64,000 nucleotides of DNA from an uncultured Eubacteriales bacterium (lineage in GTDB: Bacteria > Bacillota > Clostridia > Oscillospirales > CAG-272), in NCBI GenBank assembly GCA_934447715.1, contig CAKSER010000003.1, positions 1 to 64,000 of the forward strand, in the 5' to 3' direction. Numbering within the stretch: position 1 is the stretch's first letter; every line of letters starts with the position of its first letter. A model generated the notes under the pieces. It ran no database searches. It was not told where the DNA came from and saw nothing but the letters and a program-made list of their open reading frames with translations. Below, in pieces: positions 1 to 8,150 of this stretch. The position numbers and the translations under genes were made by a program.

Positions 1-290
1 CCCCTTTCGAGCGCATTCAAAGAATGCGCAATGAAAGGCGCACAACACAAAACCCCAACCGAAAGGTAAAGTTCTTTTGCTTCTTTTCTCCGAAAGAAAA
101 GAAGGAGGCTTTCGTAGAAAGCCCAAAAAGAATCAAAACCCCTTTCGAGCGCATTCAAAGAATGCGCAATGAAAGGCGCACAACACAAAACCCCAACCGA
201 AAGGTAAAGTTCTTTCGCTTCCTTTCTCCGAAAGAAAGGAAGGAGAAAGAAAAGAAGAGCTGTGCAATAAAAGTGCATAGCCCTTCTAAG
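1..290. repeat. Hairpin-rich repeat block I (two copies of a ~138-bp unit)
   Basis: Unit one covers about 1-138 and unit two about 139-275. Each unit has three stem-loops: GCGCATTC/GAATGCGC inside a CTTTC/GAAAG stem; CTTCTTTTCT/AGAAAAGAAG at 80-104; and GGCTTTC/GAAAGCC near 107-123. In the second unit the middle hairpin (218-242) reads CTTCCTTTCT/AGAAAGGAAG, so both arms changed together and pairing is kept. The same family recurs at 2160-2590 in the opposite orientation and at 6041-6470. The period is divisible by three, so the block stays open in one frame, but I see no sign that it is a real gene. Confidence 0.9.
246..286 (-). terminator. Probable terminator of the membrane MORN gene
   Basis: On the minus strand, GAAGGGCTATGCA pairs with TGCACAGCTCTTC across a short AT-rich loop. 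A T-rich stretch follows. The structure lies just downstream of the MORN gene stop at 307. Confidence 0.6.
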
Positions 291-306
291 TAATTAAAAT
301 CCAAAA

Positions 307-1527
307 TTATGCGTCCGGCTCGGCGGTCTGCGCAGGAAGAGTGCCGTCGCCTGCAGGACCCTGAATCGGATCAATGCTCGGAACCGAACCGCCCTGCTCC
401 GTGCGGACGATCTTGCCGTTTTCGAATACTCCGGTGAATACCCTGCCGGATGCGCCCCACTTGTAGGTTCCGGTGCCGGTAATGAGATTGTCCTTGAAAT
501 CTCCGGTGTAGGAATCGCCGCTTTCAGCCCAGTTGTAGGTGCCTTTTCCCGTGCGCATGTCGTCCTTAAAATCGCCTACATACTTGTCGCCGTTTGCAAA
601 CATGTATGTTCCGGTGCCGTTCTTTTTGCCTTCCTTGTATTCGCCCTCGTATGACTGGCCGTCAGCCCAGACAATCTTGCCCTGACCGTCCATGTAGTCC
701 TCGGTGAAATGGCCGGAATAGACAGATCCGTCAGCCCATGTATAGGTGCCCTCTCCGTCCTTCTTGCCGTTCTTGAAATTGCCCTCGTACTTGTCGCCGT
801 TGACGTAGTTGAAGATTCCCTCGCCGTTCATCTGGTCGTTTTCAAAGTTTCCGCTGAACTCGTCGCCTGCATGGGTCTTGAAGGTCGATGTGCCGGTTCT
901 GGCAAGATCGACAATGCTTCCGGTATATACGTCTCCGTTTGAATATGTAACGGTGGCGGTGCTCATGTCAAGCGTGCCGGTAATTCCGGTTGAATAGTAC
1001 AGCTTTCCGGATACCGCAGCGCCGTTCTCGTCGACCTTGCCTAAAAATCTGATGTAGTATCCATCTGCAAAGGTCTTCTTTATGTATCTTGTTCCGGTTG
1101 CGTACATGATTATGTATGTGACAAGGACAAGAAGCAAAACCGAGGCAAGAATTATCAGAGTCGTCTTTAATGCGGTGTTTTTCTTCTTCTTGCTTTTTAC
1201 TTTTCTCTGCGGCGCGCTGCTTCTTTCGGGCTGCGGCCTCTGCTGGGGAAGCGGTCTTCTCGATCGCGGCTGCTCGGATCGGCTTGCACCTGCCCTTGCT
1301 GCTCCGCCCGGCTGGCTGCGGCGCTGCTCACCTAAGTTGCGTACGCTTTGCCCGTTCGGGTTCTGACCGTTCGGATTCTGTCCGTTCGGATTGTATCCGC
1401 CCTGTCCGCCTGACTGCTGCCTTGTGGTCTGCTGTCTGCCCGAGTTTTCAAAGCTGCGCATGGATGCGCTGCCGCGATCTGTCCGCCTCGGCTCCTGAAC
1501 TCTTTGATAACCACCCTGCTGATTCAT
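307..1527 (-). CDS. Membrane-anchored MORN-repeat protein
   Basis: About 406 residues starting at MNQQGGYQ. The ATG at 1527 follows GGAAAGG; a longer reading frame upstream lacks such a site. Residues 1-115 are Gln/Arg/Gly/Asn-rich with NPNGQ repeats and end in a basic run. One transmembrane helix follows at about 121-143. The rest is seven or eight MORN repeats of the form G-x-Y-x-G-x-F/W-x-x-G-x-x-x-G-x-G-x-Y, then a short acidic/Pro-rich tail. MORN repeats form beta-hairpin rods that bind lipids or proteins; the role here is unknown. Inferred topology is a cytoplasmic basic N terminus and an extracytoplasmic MORN domain. A much larger MORN protein lies at 58662-61850. The small membrane protein at 1620-2153 is just upstream and may be cotranscribed. 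Confidence 0.85.
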   Translation of the reverse strand: MNQQGGYQRVQEPRRTDRGSASMRSFENSGRQQTTRQQSGGQGGYNPNGQNPNGQNPNGQSVRNLGEQRRSQPGGAARAGASRSEQPRSRRPLPQQRPQPERSSAPQRKVKSKKKKNTALKTTLIILASVLLLVLVTYIIMYATGTRYIKKTFADGYYIRFLGKVDENGAAVSGKLYYSTGITGTLDMSTATVTYSNGDVYTGSIVDLARTGTSTFKTHAGDEFSGNFENDQMNGEGIFNYVNGDKYEGNFKNGKKDGEGTYTWADGSVYSGHFTEDYMDGQGKIVWADGQSYEGEYKEGKKNGTGTYMFANGDKYVGDFKDDMRTGKGTYNWAESGDSYTGDFKDNLITGTGTYKWGASGRVFTGVFENGKIVRTEQGGSVPSIDPIQGPAGDGTLPAQTAEPDA

Positions 1528-1619
1528 TTTCTTTTCCTTTCCGCGTGTTTTGCTTTTATGCACATATAATATATGTGTCCGCATCAATGCGTTATCCTGC
1601 TTTTTGCTTTACTTACCTG

Positions 1620-2153
1620 TTATTTTTTAAAGGTGCTCGAAATCTGCTCTCCGAGACTTGCAATCATATTTCCGAAGTTCGGAAGAATATGCAGAAGCAC
1701 CGCGATTACAAGAAGAAAGACCATGAGCGCGATCAGTATGATCGGCATCGGCGTTCTTCCGATGCTGTAGATCAGCTCCGCCTTCTCGACGTCTCTTTCC
1801 TCGACGTAATAGCGTCCGGAAAGCACATCCGCTCTTTTAGCCGTCTTTACGCCTGCTCCCGCTCCTGCACCGGCTCCTGCCCCGATGCCATCGGCGCATC
1901 TTTTTACGATCTTACTATAGGTTCCGCCGGAATTCAAAGCCAGCTTTACAAACAGGTTATTACTGAAGCCGAGCTCGTCAAGACCTCTTGCGCTTGATTC
2001 ATCCTTCGCGTCCTCGCGGATCAGTCGAATGACAAACTTTCCGGCTGTCTGCTTGCAGAATATTGTGACCAGCGCCGCAAGCACTACTCCGATCGCTATC
2101 GGAATTATTATCGTCTCCGGCGTTATCGCCGTTTCATTGAAAAAACTGAACAT
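1620..2153 (-). CDS. Hypothetical two-span membrane protein
   Basis: 177 residues, not recognised. An N-terminal membrane helix spans about residues 14-35 and a second one about 137-160, with a hydrophilic middle. The middle has a short Gly-Ala repeat near residues 91-99 that comes from a simple DNA repeat. The ATG at 2153 follows GAGGAAACAGG. The gene ends about 90 bp before the membrane MORN gene on the same strand, so the two may form a unit. Repeat block II lies directly upstream and probably separates it from serS. No catalytic motif or cysteine pair was seen. Confidence 0.7.
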   Translation of the reverse strand: MFSFFNETAITPETIIIPIAIGVVLAALVTIFCKQTAGKFVIRLIREDAKDESSARGLDELGFSNNLFVKLALNSGGTYSKIVKRCADGIGAGAGAGAGAGVKTAKRADVLSGRYYVEERDVEKAELIYSIGRTPMPIILIALMVFLLVIAVLLHILPNFGNMIASLGEQISSTFKK

Positions 2154-2159
2154 CCTGTT

Positions 2160-2590
2160 TCCTCTTCTCTTCTTTTCTTTCGTCTTCTTTTCTTTTGGAG
2201 AAAAGAAGCAAAAGAACTTTACCTTTTGGCTTGGGTTTTGTGCTGTGCGCCCTTCCTTTCTTTCGGAGAAAGGAAGCGAAAGAACTTGACCTTTCGGTTG
2301 GGATTTAGTTTAGTGAGCCTTTCATTGCGCATTCTTTGAATGCGCTCGAAAGGGGTTTTGATTCTTTTTGGGCTTTCTACGAAAGCCCTTTCTTCTTTTC
2401 TTTGTTCTTTTCTTTCGGAGAAAAGAACCAAAAGAACTTGACCTTTCGGTTGGGATTTAGTTTAGTGAGCCTTTCATTGCGCATTCTTTGAATGCGCTCG
2501 AAAGGGATTTTGATTTTTTTGGGGCTTTCTTCGAAAGCCCTCTTCTTCTTTTCTTTCGGAGAAAAGAAGCAAAAGAACTTTATACTTGGG
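2160..2590. repeat. Hairpin-rich repeat block II (about three partial copies, inverted)
   Basis: Same family as blocks I and III, in the opposite orientation, between serS and the 1620-2153 gene. GCGCATTC-type hairpins lie near 2318-2354 and 2471-2508, GGGCTTTC/GAAAGCCC-type hairpins near 2380 and 2525, and three or four TTTCTTTCGGAGAAA-type hairpins lie between 2180 and 2575. It begins four bases after the serS stop, so one of its hairpins may end serS transcription. Confidence 0.88.
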
Positions 2591-2592
2591 GT

Positions 2593-3885
2593 TTAGCTTA
2601 TGCGGTCCTTACCGAAATATTTTACAAGCACTTCCGGTATCTTTATCGTGCCGTCTGCCTGGAGATTATTCTCAAGAAATGCAATCAGCATCCTCGGAGG
2701 CGCTACCACCGTGTTATTTAACGTGTGCGGAAGATATTTTATCTCCTTGCCTGTGCTCGGATCCTTGCCCGATACACGCATCTTCAGTCTCCTTGCCTGC
2801 GCATCGCCGAGATTCGAACAGGAACCTACCTCAAAGTATTTCTTCTGCCTCGGTGACCATGCCTCAACATCGATCGATTTTACCTTCAGATCCGCAAGGT
2901 CGCCCGAGCAGCACTCAAGTGTGCGTACCGGAATGTCAAGCGTCCTGAACAGGTCAACCGTGTTCTGCCAGAGCTTATCAAACCAGTACGGCGAATCCTC
3001 CGGCTTGCAGACAACAATCATCTCCTGCTTCTCAAACTGGTGAATGCGGTATACTCCTCTTTCCTCTATGCCGTGAGCGCCCTTTTCCTTGCGGAAGCAG
3101 GGTGAATAGCTCGTCAGCGTATAGGGCAGCTCCGCCTCCGGCAGAATCTGGTCGATGAAACGGCCTATCATCGAATGCTCGGAGGTTCCGATAAGATACA
3201 GGTCCTCTCCCTCGATCTTATACATCATATTGCTCATCTCGTCGAAGCTCATGACTCCCGAAACAACGTCGCTTCTGATCATAAAAGGCGGAATGAAATA
3301 GGTAAATCCGCGGTCGATCATGAAATCTCTTGCATACGAGAGAATCGACGAATGCAGGCGCGCAATATCGCCCATGAGATAGTAAAATCCGTTTCCGGCA
3401 ACCCTGCGTGCGGCGTCAAGATCGATTCCGCAGAAGCGCTCCATAATCTCGGTATGATACGGGATTTCAAAGTCCGGCACAACCGGCTCTCCGAATTTCT
3501 GAATCTCGACATTCTCGGAATCGTCCTTTCCGATCGGTACCGACGGGTCGATGATATTCGGAATTGTGAGCATGATCTCTCTGATTCTTGCAGCAAGCTC
3601 CTCCTCGGTCTTTTCAAGCTCGGCAAGGCGATCTGCCTCGGCCGTGACCTGAGCCTTGATCTTCTCCGCTTCCTCCTTCTGACCCTTTGCCATAAGTCCG
3701 CCGATCTGTTTTGAGAGGCGGTTACGGTCAGCACGAAGATCGCAAGCCTCCTGCTGTGCGGCTCTGCTCTGCTTATCGAGCTCGATTACCTCATCGACAA
3801 GCGGAAGCTTTCTTTCCTGAAACTTATTTCTGATATTCTGCTTTACAAGCTCCGGATTTTCCCGGATTAGTTTAATATCAATCAT
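2593..3885 (-). CDS. serS: Seryl-tRNA synthetase
   Basis: 430 residues, the usual length for class II SerRS. It charges tRNA-Ser (and tRNA-Sec where present) with serine in the cytoplasm. Residues 1-105 form the helical tRNA-binding arm (starts MIDIKLIRENPE; Lys/Glu-rich coiled coil). The catalytic core has motif 2 around FRKEKGAHGIEERGVYR and motif 3 as LNNTVVAPPRMLIAFLEN. Motif 3 is the LNNT-APPR variant, not the more familiar LNGSGLAVGR form. It is the gene downstream of parA-parB, with 200 bp of AT-rich sequence between, so it probably has its own promoter. Hairpin repeats follow its stop. Confidence 0.95.
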   Translation of the reverse strand: MIDIKLIRENPELVKQNIRNKFQERKLPLVDEVIELDKQSRAAQQEACDLRADRNRLSKQIGGLMAKGQKEEAEKIKAQVTAEADRLAELEKTEEELAARIREIMLTIPNIIDPSVPIGKDDSENVEIQKFGEPVVPDFEIPYHTEIMERFCGIDLDAARRVAGNGFYYLMGDIARLHSSILSYARDFMIDRGFTYFIPPFMIRSDVVSGVMSFDEMSNMMYKIEGEDLYLIGTSEHSMIGRFIDQILPEAELPYTLTSYSPCFRKEKGAHGIEERGVYRIHQFEKQEMIVVCKPEDSPYWFDKLWQNTVDLFRTLDIPVRTLECCSGDLADLKVKSIDVEAWSPRQKKYFEVGSCSNLGDAQARRLKMRVSGKDPSTGKEIKYLPHTLNNTVVAPPRMLIAFLENNLQADGTIKIPEVLVKYFGKDRIS

Positions 3886-4093
3886 TTAAAGTGCCTTTCT
3901 TTGGAATTTCTTCCTTATTATAGAAATTATAAGAATAAATTAAATTTACGAAATTCAATTAAAACATATCGCAGCACCGCAAAAAATGGGCAGCTGTGCG
4001 GATATTACTTAAAATATTTAAATCGCCTGAAAATGCATAAAAACATGCAAAAAGCCGAAAGCTGCCGAAAACAATCAAGCGGCTGTTCAAAAA

Positions 4094-5002
4094 TTACTCG
4101 TCAAAGATATTGCTTCCGCAGATCAGGCGGATCAGCTCATCGAGATCGTCGTCATCGCTGTAGGAGATCTCGAGCTTTTTGTTTTTGCCGGTATTCTTGA
4201 TCGAAACCCTTCTGCCGAGTCTGGAGGTTGCCTTATTTGCAAGCTCCGCGATATAGTCGACCTTTACATGCTTTGCCTCATCCGATTCATCCGGTTCGGC
4301 AGCATCGCTTTCCGCATCGCTGTCTGCCCTGTTGAGCTGTTTTACAAGCTTTTCGGTTTCTCTTACCGAAAGGAGCCGGTCGACAACCGTTTTTGCCGCT
4401 ATGGAAATGCTGTCCTTGTTCTTCAGACCGAGAAGCGTTCTTGCGTGGCCTGCCGAGAGGGAGCCGTTTTTGACAAGCAGAAGCACCTCGTCGGGAAGCT
4501 CGAGCAGACGCATCGAATTTGCGATGGCGCTTCGGCTTTTGCCGACTCTCGTGGCAAGCTCGTCCTGCTTCATGTCATAATCCTCGATAAGCGAAAGATA
4601 GGCCTCCGCCTCCTCGATTGCATTAAGGTTTTCTCTCTGAACATTTTCAATCAGAGCGACCTGGGCAGCCTTCTTGTCGTCGAGATCCATTTCAATAACC
4701 GGAACCTCGGAAAGACCTGCCATCTTGGCGGCTCTCCATCTTCTTTCTCCGGCAACGATTTCAAAATAGCCCTCGCTCCTTGACGGGCGGACAACGATCG
4801 GCTGAATCAGCCCGTGAGCGGCGATAGAGGAAGCAAGCTCCATGAGTGATTCCTGATCGAAGTTTTTACGCGGCTGATCCGGGTTCGGCTCAATTTCCGA
4901 GATCCGAAGCACCGAAATCCGGTTTTTCTCCTCCGCCTCAGAGTTGTCAGCAAATATTGCGTCAAGACCCCGTCCGAGGCCTGTGTTTTTCAGTTTAGCC
5001 AT
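4094..5002 (-). CDS. parB: Chromosome-partition protein ParB (Spo0J)
   Basis: 302 residues. ParB is a CTP-dependent clamp that loads at parS, spreads, and recruits SMC and ParA for origin segregation. The N-terminal tail has the LGRGLDAIF ParA-interaction motif (about 9-17). The CTP/ParB-N domain follows with GERRWR at 85-90 and ENVQRENLN at 119-127. A helix-turn-helix lies at about 145-166. The C-terminal dimer domain is preceded by an acidic Asp/Ser/Glu insert at about 226-243. It is 107 bp downstream of parA on the same strand, the usual soj-spo0J order. Two perfect parS sites lie at 6026 and 8964. Confidence 0.96.
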   Translation of the reverse strand: MAKLKNTGLGRGLDAIFADNSEAEEKNRISVLRISEIEPNPDQPRKNFDQESLMELASSIAAHGLIQPIVVRPSRSEGYFEIVAGERRWRAAKMAGLSEVPVIEMDLDDKKAAQVALIENVQRENLNAIEEAEAYLSLIEDYDMKQDELATRVGKSRSAIANSMRLLELPDEVLLLVKNGSLSAGHARTLLGLKNKDSISIAAKTVVDRLLSVRETEKLVKQLNRADSDAESDAAEPDESDEAKHVKVDYIAELANKATSRLGRRVSIKNTGKNKKLEISYSDDDDLDELIRLICGSNIFDE

Positions 5003-5109
5003 AAAAATCCTTTCTTATGGGTTGAATATGACGTTTAAGGTAAAATCCGTATTAATCTATACTCGTGATTTGTTGTGATCCGTTTGTGACCATAACAGCG
5101 GTGCCGTGA

Positions 5110-5880
5110 TCAGACCGATTCGACACGGGAGATAATTTCGTTTGCGACCTCGTCATAGGCGATTGCACCCTTGCTGTGCTTGTCGTAGTAGTTGATCGGC
5201 ATGCCGTAGCTCGGCGCTTCGGAAAGCCGGACGTTTCTCTGAACCGCACAGGAAAACAGCTTGCCCTTGTAGTACTTCTTGAGCTCGTCCATTACCTGAA
5301 GCGACAGATTGAGTCTGCCGTTGTACATCGTAATAAGAATTCCTAAGGTGTCGAGGCTGTTGTTGTAAAGCCTTTTGACCTGCTTGATCGAGATCATCAG
5401 CTGCGAAAGCCCCTCGAGCGAGTAGTATTCGCACTGCATCGGCACAATGACAAGATCGGATGCAACAAGCGAATTGATCGTCAGGATGCCGAGTGAGGGC
5501 GGACAGTCGATAAATATGTAATCATAGCTGTCCTTGATCGGAAGCAGCGAGGATCTGAGCCGCGATTCGCGTTTTTCGCCGTTGACAAGCTCAAATTCAG
5601 CGCCGGCAAGAGAAATATTGGACGGCATGATTGAAAGATTCTTAAATTCAGTTTGAACGATGCAGGCTTCTGCGGTGCAGCGGCCGATCAGAACGTCGTA
5701 GGTCGAAAGCTTCATATTTTTCTTGTTAATCCCGACTCCGCTTGACGAGTTCCCCTGTGGATCCATATCGATCAAAAGAACGTTTTTGCCTTTTGCACCG
5801 ATTGCTGCTGCTATATTAATAGCGGAGGTAGTTTTACCGACACCGCCCTTTTGATTGGCAAAAACAATAATTTTCCCCAA
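5110..5880 (-). CDS. parA: Chromosome-partition ATPase ParA (Soj)
   Basis: 256 residues, a typical Soj. Deviant Walker A KGGVGKTT lies at about 10-17, DMDPQGN at about 38-44, and the Walker B-like IFIDCPPSLG lies mid-protein. Soj is an ATP-dependent DNA-binding switch working with ParB in origin segregation and in control of DnaA. The start codon is TTG at 5880, supported by GAAGGGAG about 8 bases upstream and by the conserved start GKIIVFANQKGG. A consensus sigma-A promoter lies at 5953-5981. parB follows at 107 bp. Confidence 0.96.
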   Translation of the reverse strand: MGKIIVFANQKGGVGKTTSAINIAAAIGAKGKNVLLIDMDPQGNSSSGVGINKKNMKLSTYDVLIGRCTAEACIVQTEFKNLSIMPSNISLAGAEFELVNGEKRESRLRSSLLPIKDSYDYIFIDCPPSLGILTINSLVASDLVIVPMQCEYYSLEGLSQLMISIKQVKRLYNNSLDTLGILITMYNGRLNLSLQVMDELKKYYKGKLFSCAVQRNVRLSEAPSYGMPINYYDKHSKGAIAYDEVANEIISRVESV

Positions 5881-5952
5881 AATAGAACTCCCTTCTGCAA
5901 AAAATCCGAGGGCATTACAAGACCGCCCTACATATACTGATAGTTAACTGAT

Positions 5953-5981
5953 ATTATAGCAGAATTTGTCCTAATTGTCAA
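5953..5981 (-). promoter_or_regulatory. Sigma-A promoter of parA-parB
   Basis: On the minus strand, TTGACA (5976-5981), 17 bases, then TATAAT (5953-5958): a perfect match to the vegetative consensus, about 70 bp before the parA start. The parS site at 6026 lies about 45 bp upstream of the -35, so ParB bound there could affect this promoter. Confidence 0.88.
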
Positions 5982-6025
5982 CCGCCTAGGGCTGTTTTTG
6001 GCGTTTTACGGCATATGAAAATAAA

Positions 6026-6041
6026 TGTTTCACGTGAAACA
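6026..6041. promoter_or_regulatory. parS site 1
   Basis: TGTTTCACGTGAAACA is a perfect 16-bp palindrome identical to the canonical bacterial parS. It lies between the parA promoter and repeat block III. ParB is expected to load here. Confidence 0.97.
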
Positions 6042-6470
6042 AAAACCAACCAAAAGTATAAAGTTCTTTTTGTCCTTTTCTCCGAAAGAAAAGAAGAAGA
6101 GGGCTTTCGTAGAAAGCCAAAAAAAAATAAATCCCTTTCGAGCGCATTCAAGGAATGCGCAATGAAAGGGCGCACAAAACAAAATCCCAGCCGAAATGTA
6201 AAGTTCTTTTGGTTCTTTTCTCCGAAAGAAAAGAAGACCCCTTTCGAGCGCATTCAACGAATGCACAATGAAAGGGGCGCAATAAACAAATCCATAAGCG
6301 AAAGGTAAAGTTCTTTTGCTTCTTTTCTCCGAAAGAAAAGAAGACCCCTTTCGAGCGCATTCAAAGAATACGCAATGAAAGGGGCGCACAGCACAAACCC
6401 ATAAGCGAAAGGTCAAGTTCTTTTGCTTCTTTTCTCCGAAAGAAAAGAAGACGAAAGAAAGGAAGAAGGG
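6041..6470. repeat. Hairpin-rich repeat block III (four copies)
   Basis: Starts at the last base of parS site 1 and runs into the 3' end of the noc-like gene. It has about three GCGCATTC-type hairpins, four CTTTTCTCCGAAAGAAAAG-type hairpins and one GGCTTTC/GAAAGCC hairpin. Some copies keep pairing (CCCCTTTC with GAAAGGGG); others have unpaired changes such as GAATGCAC and GAATACGC, so conservation of structure is only partial. Confidence 0.88.
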
Positions 6471-7666
6471 ATGTGGAGGATGATTTCGGTGGAGGAGTCG
6501 TCGAGAGTTCTTGTCTTGCGGGTGATAGAAATTCCGGCACGGCTCATCAGATCGATCGCACGGTCGAGAGTGTTGTAGAAAATCCGGATGTCTTTGAGAA
6601 TGAATTTCCGCTTCCCGAGTCCTTTTTCCGCCTCCTTTTTGCTCGCTTCGGTCTTTTCGGCAGGAATCTCCTTTTTTATCAGCTGCTCGATGTATTCCTC
6701 GGTTTTTGAGACGTTTAACTTCCGCTCAATGATCACTTTTAACGCCTCAAGCCGCTTTTCCGGGGAGGATAAGCGTAAAAGCGAACGCGCATGACGCTCG
6801 GTAAGCTCCGCTTTGAGGATGATTATACGCTCCGGCTCGGTAAGCTTTAAAATCCTTAGTTTGTTTGCAATGTATGATTGGCTAACCGAAAGCATCTCGG
6901 CAATCTGCTCCTGGGTGAGCTCGTAGATGTCGATTAAGGACGCTATCGCACCTGCCTGCTCGAAGATGTTCAGATCCTCGCGCTGAATGTTTTCGATCAT
7001 CGCAAGCTCGGCAGACTTTTTCCGGTCGACATTCATAATAAGACACGGAATTTCTGTCATACCGGCAAGGATCGATGCCCTGTACCTCCGCTCGCCGGCG
7101 ATTATTTCATATGAAAAGCTCGAAACACCGTCGCACACGTCCGGAATCCGAACCGAAATCGGCTGAAGAAGACCGTATTTTCTGATGCTGTCCGCTAAAC
7201 GCGAGATCGTCCCGTCGTCAAAGGATTTTCTCGGCTGCGACGGATTCGGACGGATTAATCTGGTCGGAATCAGCTTTACCTTTGCCGATGACCGCACGCT
7301 GCCGACATTTGCGCCGACCGAAAATGCCGAATCACCACTCGTAAATGCCGAATCACCGCTTTTAAACATCGGATCACCGCCCGAAACCGCCTTATTTGAA
7401 GGCTCAGCCGATAAAATAGCCGCAGGAGCAGCCGATAAAACCGATTCGGGCATCGATGCCTCGCTGCTGCACTTAGCGCTCGCTGCGCTCGCCGAATATT
7501 CGGATCTTGCGTCTTTGTCAGTATGTAAGACCGAAGCTCCGGCGTCCTTTAAGTATAGATTTCCGAAAAAGCCTCCCTTTCTTGTAATTTTGCCCTCTCT
7601 TATGTCTCTGTCGTTTCTGGTCTGCCTTTCCTGAATGCTTACGGGTACTCTTATCGGTCTCGGCAT
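6413..7666 (-). CDS. noc: Noc-like ParB paralogue
   Basis: 417 residues, longer than ParB or Noc (about 285-300). Residues 1-125 are a basic start and a Ser/Ala-rich linker with near-repeats of GDSAF (about 104-115). The ParB-N/CTPase core starts near 128, with GERRYR at 191-196, ENIQREDLN at 225-233 and a helix-turn-helix near 251-272. Residues 401-417 (SFLSSSFLSEKRSKRT) and the stop are encoded by repeat block III. The position between parA and rsmG is where Noc sits in Bacilli; Noc blocks division over the nucleoid. I saw no typical Noc N-terminal amphipathic helix, so a second chromosomal ParB is an alternative. ATG at 7666 follows AAAGGAG. Confidence 0.85.
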   Translation of the reverse strand: MPRPIRVPVSIQERQTRNDRDIREGKITRKGGFFGNLYLKDAGASVLHTDKDARSEYSASAASAKCSSEASMPESVLSAAPAAILSAEPSNKAVSGGDPMFKSGDSAFTSGDSAFSVGANVGSVRSSAKVKLIPTRLIRPNPSQPRKSFDDGTISRLADSIRKYGLLQPISVRIPDVCDGVSSFSYEIIAGERRYRASILAGMTEIPCLIMNVDRKKSAELAMIENIQREDLNIFEQAGAIASLIDIYELTQEQIAEMLSVSQSYIANKLRILKLTEPERIIILKAELTERHARSLLRLSSPEKRLEALKVIIERKLNVSKTEEYIEQLIKKEIPAEKTEASKKEAEKGLGKRKFILKDIRIFYNTLDRAIDLMSRAGISITRKTRTLDDSSTEIILHIPSSFLSSSFLSEKRSKRT

Positions 7667-7706
7667 TGTAATGGCGCTCCTTTCTTTTTTCCTTTTGGTG
7701 AAATAA

Positions 7707-7734
7707 ATGATAGCACATAAATTATGAAAAACAA
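7707..7734 (-). promoter_or_regulatory. Possible promoter of the noc-like gene
   Basis: On the minus strand, TTGTTT (7729-7734), 16 bases, TATCAT (7707-7712) with an extended -10 TGC just before. It lies about 40 bp upstream of the start codon. Confidence 0.45.
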
Positions 7735-7944
7735 TGGGAAATACAACAGAGAAAAATAATTTGTTTTGTACTTACTTCAAAGGAAAGGAAAAAAAGCAAG
7801 CGTTAAACTCGATTTTTATAAAAAGACGGAAAAACCCCCGAATTTTTATAAGAAAACCGCATACGCTGATGTAATAAGCGATTACAGGCGTAAAAAAACG
7901 GTGGTTCAAGGGCGCTTTTTGGAACTGATGCGAAGTAAATCCGT

Positions 7945-7979
7945 TTTTAAAAAGAAAAAGCGAAGCATAAGCTTCGCTT
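7945..7979 (-). terminator. Terminator downstream of rsmG
   Basis: On the minus strand AAGCGAAGC, loop TTAT, GCTTCGCTT: a perfect 9-bp stem (7958-7979 on the plus strand), followed by TTTCTTTTTAAAAA. It probably ends the truB-mnmG-rsmG transcript before the noc-like gene. Confidence 0.75.
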
Positions 7980-8010
7980 GGGTTTTGATCGGTTGGTTTA
8001 ATATCAAAGA

Positions 8011-8150
8011 GGTTTCTTCGATATCTGTGAATATTGCCACGGCAATACAAGTCATTACAAGGGCTTCTTTGATATCTGTGAATATTGCGCGGCAATAAAG
8101 TCATTATAACGGCTTCTTTGATATCTGAGAGTATTGCCGTGGGTAACAGG
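8011..8150. repeat. Three tandem ~50-bp repeats with an internal palindrome
   Basis: Units begin at about 8011, 8062 and 8111. Each has CTTCTTTGATATCTG (or a close variant), then a TATTGC-centred inverted repeat. Unit one has a perfect palindrome TATTGCC-AC-GGCAATA at 8032-8047. The third unit is truncated and diverged. The array overlaps the 3' end of rsmG and supplies its stop codon. Confidence 0.85.

Larger units (their letters stand above)
7667..8103. other. Gene-free interval between the noc-like gene and rsmG
   Basis: About 437 bp, AT-rich. It holds the likely noc promoter (7707-7734), a twice-repeated TTTTTATAA stretch near 7815 and 7843, the rsmG terminator hairpin (7945-7979) and most of the 50-bp tandem repeat array (8011-8150). 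No credible gene was seen on either strand. Confidence 0.7.

Noticed and set aside
24..293. Open frames inside the hairpin repeats (also 2219-2431 and 6015-6308) that share peptide motifs
   Set aside because: The 138-bp period keeps the frame open and explains the shared peptides; no consistent start or ribosome site.
1170..1997. A 275-codon plus-strand frame antisense to the membrane MORN and small membrane protein genes
   Set aside because: The minus-strand genes have ribosome sites and recognisable repeats or helices; the plus frame has neither.
8011..8150. Tandem repeats considered as a CRISPR array
   Set aside because: No unique spacers between repeats, only three units, and no cas genes in the window.
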